From an uncultured Clostridia bacterium (lineage in GTDB: Bacteria; Bacillota; Clostridia; Christensenellales; DTU072): a stretch of DNA of 39,449 nucleotides. A program made the position numbers and the translations under genes. The DNA lies in NCBI GenBank assembly GCA_946621465.1, contig CAMOOO010000006.1, forward strand, positions 85,998-125,446, written 5' to 3'. Under the pieces are notes generated by a model. That model had not been told where the DNA came from. It saw only the letters and a program-made list of their open reading frames with translations, and did no database searches. The first letter of the stretch is position 1. Each line of letters starts with the position of its first letter. Below are positions 33,783 through 39,449 of the stretch, piece after piece.

Positions 33783-34826
33783 TTATTTTTTAAAGCAGTT
33801 CTTCCATTTGCCGATGCCGAGGTACTCGTTGGTTTTATTGGTTGCCTCTTCGCCGGTCAGTTGCATACCCATGCAAGCGCGGATACCGTCCATCGTTTCG
33901 GGGATGGTAACGGCCTCTTGCGGAATGTTGATGGCGTACATGATAGAGTCGCCCGTTTCTACGATGCTATCTTCCCACAGACCGATCTCGTACATATCCC
34001 CACGCGGATTGCCCAGGTCACGAGCGTATTTAAATAAGGAAGCGTTGCCTTTGAAACCTTCGTCAATGCTGACCACGCGGATACGCGGATGCTTTTTGAA
34101 GGCTTCGAGCGCCATTTCTTTGGTGATCTTCTGTTTGCCGGTAGCAACGACGGTGATGATATGACCGTGCGTGATCGGGGTGTGGACCAGGATACCGGTT
34201 GCCTCGACGTGGGGCATAATGGTCATCAGGTCAAGTGCCTGGTGGGAGGGTGCTTTATCAATTTGCAATGCGTTGGTCAACCCTCTGTGATAGTCGCCCG
34301 GGTCAGCTACACGGCGGATAATGGTGATCGCCACTCTGTCGATGCCATAGGCTTTGTCCAGACAGTCTACGCTACGAATAAGCCCCGTCGTATTGCAGCT
34401 GGTAAGTTTAAGATACCGCTTATTGAGACCTTTTTCATAGTTGGCGTATCCGTGGAAGAATACGTCGGCAACGCTGTTCTTTTCGCCGCCCTGGAAAATG
34501 GCTCTCACGTTGTACTTTTCATATATCTCTTTATTTTTGGCTCCGATACCACCGGGAGAGGAGTCGAGGACTACGTCCACTTTTCCGAGAAGATCAATAA
34601 GAGATCCTTTTACCGGAATGCCCAGTTCGTCAAACTCGGGCTTCTTCTCCATGTCAACCAAGTACAGATCATACGGCATCCCTTTTTCAAAAAGAGCGCG
34701 AATAGCAAGGGTAGGGGCGAGGTCGACAACACCGACCAATTCCATATCCCCCTGCTGATAGACGCCGTCAGCCAGTCTCTGACCAATGGTTCCGTAACCT
34801 ACTACACCAACTTTCGTTTTTGTCAT
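33783..34826 (-). CDS. Archaeal-type (type II) glyceraldehyde-3-phosphate dehydrogenase-like protein
   Basis: A 347-residue oxidoreductase of the archaeal GAPDH family, which oxidises and phosphorylates glyceraldehyde 3-phosphate with NAD(P). The nucleotide-binding GYGTIGQRLAD begins at residue 10. LDSSPGGIGAKNKEIYEKY, IFQGGEKNSVADVF and the active-site SCNTTG (Cys144) are type II signatures, unlike the bacterial SCTTN. RRVADPGDYHRG and YEIGLWEDSI also match. The second active-site region reads PSHQALDL where archaeal enzymes usually have PSHHGPD, a divergence near His195. It has AAGGAG before the ATG, its own promoter, and PGK directly downstream. Confidence 0.92.
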   Translation of the reverse strand: MTKTKVGVVGYGTIGQRLADGVYQQGDMELVGVVDLAPTLAIRALFEKGMPYDLYLVDMEKKPEFDELGIPVKGSLIDLLGKVDVVLDSSPGGIGAKNKEIYEKYNVRAIFQGGEKNSVADVFFHGYANYEKGLNKRYLKLTSCNTTGLIRSVDCLDKAYGIDRVAITIIRRVADPGDYHRGLTNALQIDKAPSHQALDLMTIMPHVEATGILVHTPITHGHIITVVATGKQKITKEMALEAFKKHPRIRVVSIDEGFKGNASLFKYARDLGNPRGDMYEIGLWEDSIVETGDSIMYAINIPQEAVTIPETMDGIRACMGMQLTGEEATNKTNEYLGIGKWKNCFKK

Positions 34827-34877
34827 AAATCAAATTCTCCTTGCTTTTTATATATAAAGATATATATCAATAAATTC

Positions 34878-34905
34878 ATTATATCATGCTTTTTTAAGAA
34901 GTCAA
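34878..34905 (-). promoter_or_regulatory. Promoter of the GAPDH-PGK operon
   Basis: TTGACT (34905-34900), a 16-bp spacer and a perfect TATAAT (34883-34878). The leader of about 45 nt is very AT-rich (TATATATCTTTATATATA). Confidence 0.75.
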
Positions 34906-34915
34906 TAACAAAAGA

Positions 34916-34938
34916 AGCAAGGAATGATCTTCCTTGCT
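34916..34938 (-). terminator. Hairpin terminator upstream of the GAPDH promoter
   Basis: AGCAAGGAA (34916-34924) and TTCCTTGCT (34930-34938) form a perfect 9-bp stem with a 5-nt loop, followed on the minus strand by TCTTTTGTT. It would shield the GAPDH promoter from minus-strand read-through. Confidence 0.5.
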
Positions 34939-35290
34939 CCTTCTGTCCATCATTATCGATGGCATTGTCCTCGATAATTCGTCCCCGAATCCTTTCGTAT
35001 TCGTCATAAATTTAATATAACGTATCGCAGCGAAAGGCTTTATCAAGGTCATTATAATATGGGCTGTCCAACAAATGTCCAACAAAACGATGAAAAATAA
35101 AAAAATTTTGGGGGGAATTATGAAAACGAGAAGCAAGGAAAAGTGGAACGCGCGACGCGTTTGCCGAAAGAGGAAATAGAGAGCGCGACGCGTTAAGCAA
35201 ACAGTCCGGTGAACTGTTTGTAGCCCAATAGGATGAACTGGGTTATTTGCTAAAAATATTTTTGTTTTTGCAGACGAAAAGCTCTGTATT
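34939..35290. other. Non-coding spacer with small palindromes and remnants
   Basis: No gene is supported. It contains an inverted repeat ATTATCGA/TCGATAAT (34952-34978), the repeated word TGTCCAACAAA (35064-35085), two copies of GCGCGACGCGTT near 35150 and 35193, and a hairpin CAAACAGT/ACTGTTTG near 35204-35221. At 35261-35290, GTTTTTGCAGACGAAAAG resembles the 3' end of the ~190-bp element, so a decayed unit probably precedes the tandem array. Confidence 0.5.
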
Positions 35291-35480
35291 AGAATGCGGA
35301 GATTTTTTGGGAAAGCAAACCTATGCTGTACATCGTACTGCTTGGTGCAGCTTTCACAAAAGCCCACAAAACTATCTTCGCAATCCGATTGACCTGTAAT
35401 CGAAGGAATATACTCAATCAAATAATTACTATTTTCGTTTTGTGGGCGCAAAGATTCGTATTATAAACTCTCGAACGGTT
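35291..35480 (+). repeat. ~190-bp structured element, tandem unit 1 (module A)
   Basis: The unit begins AGAATGCGGAG. The long-range arms are GCCCACAAAAC (35362-35372) and GTTTTGTGGGC (35437-35447), a perfect 11 bp. The upstream hairpin uses GTAC (35328-35331) with GTAC (35335-35338). An outer stem AATGCGGAGATTT with AAAGATTCGTATT contains two G-T wobbles and a tandem G-A/A-G pair. Inside the long-range stem, CGATT with AATCG forms a further short hairpin. Confidence 0.9.
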
Positions 35481-35669
35481 AGAATGCGGAGATTTTTGGG
35501 AAATCGAGCGAAAGCTGTAGTGGGCTACTGCGAGCGATGACTTCACAAAAGCCCACAAAACTATCTTCGTAATCCAATTGACCTGTAACCAAAGGTAAAT
35601 ACTCAATCAAATAATTACTATTTTCGTTTTGTGGGCGTAAAGATTCGTATTATAAACTCTCGAACGGTT
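35481..35669 (+). repeat. ~190-bp structured element, tandem unit 2 (module B)
   Basis: The same plan as unit 1, but the upstream hairpin segment is replaced by module B, with GTAG (35517-35520) pairing with CTAC (35525-35528). The long-range arms are 35541-35551 and 35626-35636, perfectly paired. The inner hairpin is weakened by substitutions (CCAATT with AACCA). Confidence 0.9.
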
Positions 35670-35859
35670 AGAATGCGGAGATTTTTTGGGAAATCGAGCG
35701 AAAGCTGTAGTGGGCTACTGCGAGCGATGACTTCACAAAAGCCCACAAAACTATCTTCGTAATCCGATTGACCTGTAATCGAAGGAATATACTCAATAAA
35801 ATAATTACTATTTTCGTTTTGTGGGCGTAAAGATCTGTATTATAAACGTTCGAACGGTT
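35670..35859 (+). repeat. ~190-bp structured element, tandem unit 3 (module B)
   Basis: Nearly identical to unit 2. The long-range arms are 35741-35751 and 35816-35826. The outer 3' arm reads AAAGATCTGTATT instead of AAAGATTCGTATT; the change exchanges a G-T and a G-C pair without losing pairing. Confidence 0.9.
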
Positions 35860-36049
35860 AGAATGCGGAGATTTTTTGGGAAAGCAAACCTATGCTGTAC
35901 ATCGTACTGCTTGGTGCAGCTTTCACAAAAGCTTGCAAAAACCATCTTTTAATCCATTTGACCCTGGTTTGAAGGAAAACACTTACAATAAATTTATAGT
36001 AGCTCGTTTTTGCAAGCGTAAAGATTCGTATTATAGACGTTCGCCCCTT
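35860..36049 (+). repeat. ~190-bp structured element, tandem unit 4 (module A, different long-range arms)
   Basis: Module A of unit 1 is present again, but the long-range arms are now GCTTGCAAAAAC (35931-35942) and GTTTTTGCAAGC (36006-36017), a perfect 12 bp. Both arms have changed together relative to units 1-3. The last ~19 bp overlap the 3' end of the response-regulator gene, whose TAA stop (36031-36033) is supplied by the repeat. Confidence 0.9.
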
Positions 36050-36828
36050 CGGGTGAGGTAGGATTCGGTCAACACCGCCCAGGTGTACGCATTCATATAC
36101 TCCCCTCTATACGAATTGATCGCATTCACGTCCCCTTTCAAAAACCTATACAAATCGCACTCGAATTTTTCCGGGCAGACGCGCAGGCTTCCGCTTTTCA
36201 TTTCAAAGATTTCTTCAATACCGTTTTCAGCCAGCGTGCTTTTCAGGCTTCGGATAATAACGTCCAGTTCCTTTTGCTTTGCCCGACTGTACTCTTCGTC
36301 CTCCCACAGCACGGAAAAAGCGGCAACGCGGGTCACTGCCACCCCTTGCCTGTCTACGAGGTAAGCAAGCAATTCTTTTGCTTTATTGCGGGAAAAGGCG
36401 ACGGCTTTGCCGTCTACGAACACTCCGAACTCTCCAAAGGTGCGGACGGATATGTGGCTTATTTGCGGCTTTTTGCTCTTTAAAACGTAGTCGATCTCCT
36501 CGGCGAGGTGTTCTTTACTGACCGGCTTCATTAGGTATCCGCTGGCGTGCAGGCGGAACGCTTCTACCGCGTACTCGGCGTACCCCGTCAAAAAGAGTAT
36601 CGCCGTATCCGGGCTGGATTCTTTTATGTGACGCGCCAGAATAAGCCCGTTCATCGCAGGCATATCAATATCCAGAAGGGCGACGTCTGGACGTTCGGCT
36701 TTTATACATTCCAACGCTTCATTCGGTCGAGTGAAACCGCGCGCGTCAGAGACCTCGGGCAGTTCTCTGCACAAGGCAACGGTCAGATCTACGATCAGTC
36801 TTTCGTCATCAACGCAAACGATTTTCAT
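36031..36828 (-). CDS. Response regulator with winged-helix (SARP-like) output domain
   Basis: A 265-residue regulator. The receiver domain (about 1-120) has the acidic pocket VDDE (6-9), phospho-acceptor Asp53 in ALLDIDMP, Thr in LFLTGYAEYA and Lys in YLMKPVS. The output domain (about 128-225) resembles the OmpR/SARP winged helix (VRTFGEFGVFVDGKAV, RNKAKELLAYLVDRQG), followed by a short BTAD-like tail. It follows the kinase with no gap (TAG then ATG), with AAAGGAG inside the kinase end. The last codons and stop lie in the repeat array, so its natural C-terminus may have been altered by the insertion. Confidence 0.92.
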   Translation of the reverse strand: MKIVCVDDERLIVDLTVALCRELPEVSDARGFTRPNEALECIKAERPDVALLDIDMPAMNGLILARHIKESSPDTAILFLTGYAEYAVEAFRLHASGYLMKPVSKEHLAEEIDYVLKSKKPQISHISVRTFGEFGVFVDGKAVAFSRNKAKELLAYLVDRQGVAVTRVAAFSVLWEDEEYSRAKQKELDVIIRSLKSTLAENGIEEIFEMKSGSLRVCPEKFECDLYRFLKGDVNAINSYRGEYMNAYTWAVLTESYLTRRGERL

Positions 36829-38118
36829 CTAGCGTACTCCTTTTTGCTTACTGGGATCTACCGGTATGCGAATGGTTATGGTCGTCCCCTCGTCCGGTTT
36901 ACTCTCCACCGTCATGGTGCCTTTGCACATGGACGTTACCCGTTCGCGGACGTTGTTGATACCGATATGAGAGCCGTCGGTTTTGGGTGGTTCGGTCGCA
37001 TCAAAGCCCTTTCCGTTGTCCTTAATGACGATCTCATGACGGTCGGCCACCTTGCGTGTAGAGACGACTACTCTTCCTTCGTCCCGGATACGGACGCCGT
37101 GGCGAATGGCGTTTTCTACCAGCGGTTGGATAATCAGCGCGGGGATGAGGAACCGGTCGTCCTGTATATCGTACTCCACGACGATATTGGGGAATCGGAT
37201 CATTTCGATTTCGGCGTAGAGCTTAGTGTGTTCCAGTTCTTTTTCAATGGGAATGAGGTTGGGCTGACCGAGAGAATCAAGGTTTTGCCTGAGGTAGGTG
37301 CCGAATTTCTCGGTGACGTCGGAGGCTTTTTCCGGGTCAATACGACATAGTGCCTGTATGGTAGACAGGGTGTTGTATAAGAAATGCGGCTGTATCTGCG
37401 TCATCATGATCTGTATCCGCTGTTCGACAAGTAGCGCCTGTTTGTGCTTCTGAACAAGCTGCAAATGGAACCATATATAATAGAGAACGCTACAACTGAC
37501 CATACCTATCGTCAGATAACTGATAACGCGCATGGGGAAAAACAAGTCGAGCAAAACGGAGCCGAGAATGATTAAGACACACCACGGCGGAATGATGGTC
37601 TCCAAACGTTTTACACGATAACATTCTTTTATGGAATAATAGGTAAACTGGATAAGAAGAAGGAGACTTATTATAAAGCAGGTGTAACCGAGCGGTCCGC
37701 GATAGAACTGGTTGTTCGCGGAAACGCGGAATGCAACGTCGGAAAAAAGGGCCGTCAGGTAGATAATGGCATCGACGCCGACCAGTGTCCACGACACCCA
37801 CCGGAATCGGCTCTTTTTACGGATAAGGTAAATAAAGAGAACGACAATGATAGGACAAGCGATATAGGAGTAGATCCTGACGATGGTCAGCAGAAGAACG
37901 GAAATACCGGAATAACCTACCGCGTACTCTCCGAAGTTCTGAACAATCATACTGACGTTCATCAATTGGATAGCGACTAAGATCCTCTTATGGACGGTGC
38001 CGACGGAGGAGTCCATCCCGACTGCGAACAGCAATCCGCTCAATTGCAGTAGCAGCGGTACGGATACGATTAAGCCGATCCTCATCTCATCTGTCATTTC
38101 TTGCCTGTCCTCGATCAT
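36829..38118 (-). CDS. LytS/YesM-type sensor histidine kinase
   Basis: A 429-residue membrane kinase. Six or seven hydrophobic segments occupy about residues 10-215. The His_kinase domain starts with IQPHFLYNTLSTIQALC, whose His is the phosphorylation site. The ATPase domain shows the N-box PLVENAIRHGV, the G1 box DNGKGFD and the G2-like HIGINNVRERV. There is no separate HAMP or periplasmic domain, so the signal is probably sensed in or near the membrane. It pairs with the response regulator directly downstream. AGAGG lies just before the ATG. Confidence 0.95.
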   Translation of the reverse strand: MIEDRQEMTDEMRIGLIVSVPLLLQLSGLLFAVGMDSSVGTVHKRILVAIQLMNVSMIVQNFGEYAVGYSGISVLLLTIVRIYSYIACPIIVVLFIYLIRKKSRFRWVSWTLVGVDAIIYLTALFSDVAFRVSANNQFYRGPLGYTCFIISLLLLIQFTYYSIKECYRVKRLETIIPPWCVLIILGSVLLDLFFPMRVISYLTIGMVSCSVLYYIWFHLQLVQKHKQALLVEQRIQIMMTQIQPHFLYNTLSTIQALCRIDPEKASDVTEKFGTYLRQNLDSLGQPNLIPIEKELEHTKLYAEIEMIRFPNIVVEYDIQDDRFLIPALIIQPLVENAIRHGVRIRDEGRVVVSTRKVADRHEIVIKDNGKGFDATEPPKTDGSHIGINNVRERVTSMCKGTMTVESKPDEGTTITIRIPVDPSKQKGVR

Positions 38119-38127
38119 TTTTCCTCT

Positions 38128-38156
38128 ATTCTAGCATATTTCCGCATATCATTCAA
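38128..38156 (-). promoter_or_regulatory. Candidate promoter of the two-component operon
   Basis: TTGAAT (38156-38151), a 17-bp spacer and TAGAAT (38133-38128), 9 nt from the ATG. If this is the true promoter, the AGAGG ribosome-binding site would be largely untranscribed, so another promoter further upstream is possible. Confidence 0.45.
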
Positions 38157-38221
38157 TGGTATTGGAATATTTTTTTCGACCCCAATCGCCTTAGCCGTCC
38201 CTTTTCCGCCGATAAGCGGTA

Positions 38222-38250
38222 TTGACAAACATTTTATATCCCGCTATAAT
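38222..38250 (+). promoter_or_regulatory. Consensus promoter of the TerB-like gene
   Basis: TTGACA (38222-38227), a 17-bp spacer and TATAAT (38245-38250): both hexamers and the spacing are perfect consensus, the strongest promoter in the window. Confidence 0.9.
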
Positions 38251-38278
38251 TAACATATCACACTTAGGAGGAACACAC

Positions 38279-38698
38279 ATGAAACTGGATGAACTCATGC
38301 AACAACTCGTCAACCTTTCTCATGAAGAAAGAGTAACACAAGGTCGCTCTTGCGCTGCCGACATTAAAGAAGATTTTGAAAAAATCGGAATCGGTGAAAA
38401 GTACGCCGACTTTATGGTATTCATCATTAAACTTTTTGTCAGCGCGGACCGCAACTGCTCGAAAGATGAATATAAACTCATCAACGACATCTACGAACTC
38501 AATATGTCCTACGATGATTTCTTCGAGATGACCAACCACGGCGCCAATAGCGACTTCGTTAAGGACCTCGACGCTCTCATCGACAGCCTGCCCGAAGATA
38601 CCAAGATAAAAGTCTGCCTGTTCGGTCTTTTTATTCTGGCGAGCGACGACACCATCTCTGCCGAAGAGCAGAAACTGTTCCAAAGAATTTTGGAATAA
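38279..38698 (+). CDS. TerB-like small acidic protein
   Basis: A 139-residue helical acidic protein. The central part (FIIKLFVSADRNCSKDEYKLI, and FGLFILASDDTISAEEQKLF near the end) has the spacing of TerB-like domains, with two acidic loops (SADxxxSxxE and SDDxxSAEE) that could bind metal. TerB-like proteins occur in stress and tellurite-resistance systems, but the role here is unknown. ATG 38279 follows AGGAGGA by 7 nt; the in-frame TTG at 38222 is the -35 box. The perfect promoter suggests high expression. It is monocistronic. Confidence 0.8.
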   Translation: MKLDELMQQLVNLSHEERVTQGRSCAADIKEDFEKIGIGEKYADFMVFIIKLFVSADRNCSKDEYKLINDIYELNMSYDDFFEMTNHGANSDFVKDLDALIDSLPEDTKIKVCLFGLFILASDDTISAEEQKLFQRILE

Positions 38699-38760
38699 TC
38701 GATCGGTTCATCTGCAATCAGCAAAGCTGTCGGAGATAACCGGGAGTTCCATTAAAGGAT

Positions 38761-38791
38761 TAAGCGTGACTATTTGTCACGCTTATTTTTT
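38761..38791 (+). terminator. Terminator after the TerB-like gene
   Basis: TAAGCGTGAC (38761-38770) and GTCACGCTTA (38776-38785) form a perfect 10-bp stem with a TATTT loop, followed by a T-run. Confidence 0.9.
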
Positions 38792-38932
38792 TACCTGTGG
38801 AAAGGCAGCAAAGCCTGTGTGAGCAAAATATTTTGGCGAAGGTAGGCAACACTTTTTTATAAAAACTTTTTTACAAAAACAAGGAATTGCTTTTTCTCCT
38901 GTCGAATTAATAAGCACAAGGAGGTAAATGCT

Positions 38933-39055
38933 ATGAATTTAGCGGAAGCAAGTAACGTCGCAAAAAAAGACGTTAGAAAGTCAATGGATAAAATGGATAA
39001 GAGGTTCTGCGCCGGCAAACACAGCCACAGAGAAGAAAATGAACGTAATAAATAG
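38933..39055 (+). CDS. Small basic/hydrophilic ORF of 40 residues
   Basis: A 40-codon ORF (starting MNLAEASNVAKKDVRKSM) with a very good ribosome-binding site, AAGGAGG, 8 nt upstream of the ATG. It is hydrophilic, with a central KKDVRKSMDKMDKR and a C-terminal His/Glu-rich tail; no family is recognised. Its end overlaps the next ORF by 17 nt in another frame, so the two may be coupled. Confidence 0.5.
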   Translation: MNLAEASNVAKKDVRKSMDKMDKRFCAGKHSHREENERNK

Positions 39056-39449
39056 TTCCATAAACCCGAAACACTGCGCCAGTTGTCTGAATATGAACGG
39101 GTGCTACTTTGTCAAGGATAAAAGCCCGGAAAGCCCTCTGCATGAACATTGTCACTGTTATTATGAGAATGTTGGGATGCCGGATATTCAAGCAACGAGT
39201 GCAATTCAAAAATTTACAGGTTATATTTTCGACAGTAAAAAAATGAATGGGAAAGACGTTCTATTCAAAATATGGGGCTACGGTATTTATGATTCCGAAT
39301 ACTTAAAAAAAGAAATCGAAAAACAATCTTTTTTAGCCTATCAAAGCGGTGATTATATGCTTGGAAAAAGAAATGAATATGGACAAAGGATTAGTACTGT
39401 GATACACTTAAAAAGGAAAGATACGAAAGCGGAGGTGACTTTCGTCGCA
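39039..39449 (+). CDS. Phage-head-type Cys/His protein fragment (3' end outside window)
   Basis: 137 codons run open from ATG 39039 to the window end. The N-terminus has CASCLNMNG followed by PLHEHCHC, the C-x2-C ... PLHxxCxC pattern that ends phage Mu gpF-like minor head proteins and probably binds zinc. The downstream part (KKMNGKDVLFKIWGYGIYD, YGQRISTVIHLKRKD) resembles a small beta-rich domain sometimes found next to that motif. The ribosome-binding site is weak (GAGAAG). AT-richness is higher than in neighbouring genes, consistent with a mobile or prophage origin. The identity is tentative because the C-terminus is missing. Confidence 0.7.
   Translation, partial: MNVINSSINPKHCASCLNMNGCYFVKDKSPESPLHEHCHCYYENVGMPDIQATSAIQKFTGYIFDSKKMNGKDVLFKIWGYGIYDSEYLKKEIEKQSFLAYQSGDYMLGKRNEYGQRISTVIHLKRKDTKAEVTFVA

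Noticed and set aside
35120..35179. 19-codon basic ORF after GGGGGG
   Set aside because: Too short, cramped spacing to the ATG, and it lies among GC-rich palindromic remnants.
34894..35451. 185-codon minus-strand frame
   Set aside because: It crosses a promoter, a hairpin and part of the repeat array, and has no recognisable sequence.
35291..36049. CRISPR array
   Set aside because: Repeats are ~190 bp and contiguous with no unique spacers, and no cas genes are present.
38222..38278. TTG start adding 19 residues to the TerB-like protein
   Set aside because: The TTG is the first triplet of the TTGACA -35 box; ATG 38279 has AGGAGGA upstream.

Overview
The window looks like chromosomal DNA of an uncultured gut-type Clostridia bacterium (Bacillota, perhaps Christensenellales-like). 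The evidence is sigma-A type promoters, Shine-Dalgarno sites of the GGAGG kind, polar amino-acid ABC transport, MBG/BspA surface proteins and a LytS-type kinase. This placement is inference; no rRNA or other phylogenetic marker RNA is present. mnmG and a near-perfect parS site (19591-19606) would fit an origin-proximal location.

Layout. 1-2112 (minus): amino-acid ABC transporter operon (binding protein, permease, ATPase cut by the window edge); the binding protein appears circularly permuted. 2113-2820: AT-rich spacer ending in three tandem hairpin repeats whose stems differ in sequence but stay complementary. 2821-9888 (minus): BspA-like lipoprotein, ileS, yqeY, mnmG, a surface gene followed by translation/tRNA-modification genes. 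9889-10272: spacer with one diverged copy of a ~190-bp structured element. 10309-11328 (plus): galM. 11408-12172 (minus): small membrane-anchored surface protein. 12423-17555 (minus): transglutaminase-fold lipoprotein, WYL regulator and MBL-fold hydrolase, probably one operon. 17927-21400 (minus): Na/Pi cotransporter, parS, then a flavoprotein/Fe-S aldo-keto reductase pair. 21556-26611 (plus): GH38 alpha-mannosidase and an unrecognised partner behind a promoter with an inverted-repeat operator. 26681-32167 (minus): a giant MBG-repeat surface protein with a (TCTG)n microsatellite in its leader. 32538-34826 (minus): archaeal-type GAPDH and PGK. 34827-36030: mostly non-coding, holding four tandem copies of the ~190-bp element. 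36031-38118 (minus): LytS-like kinase and a REC-winged-helix regulator. 38279-38698 (plus): TerB-like protein. 38933-39449 (plus): a 40-residue ORF and a partial phage-type Cys/His protein.

The strongest candidates for something undescribed are: (1) the ~190-bp element, with four tandem copies and one distant copy, compensatory changes in the long-range stem, and G-U wobbles and tandem G-A pairs that point to a plus-strand RNA; (2) the archaeal-type GAPDH-PGK operon, whose PGK has Asp where the conserved 3-phosphoglycerate-binding Arg should be; (3) the microsatellite-bearing leader of the giant surface protein; (4) promoters placed so that transcripts would be leaderless, in two secreted-lipoprotein genes; (5) a transglutaminase fold with Ser in place of the catalytic Cys.

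How the genes fit together: the surface-protein genes (8281, 11408, 14118, 26681) suggest heavy investment in the cell envelope. galM, GH38 and the GAPDH/PGK pair connect glycan breakdown with lower glycolysis. The ABC operon, Na/Pi transporter and two-component system are uptake and sensing functions.
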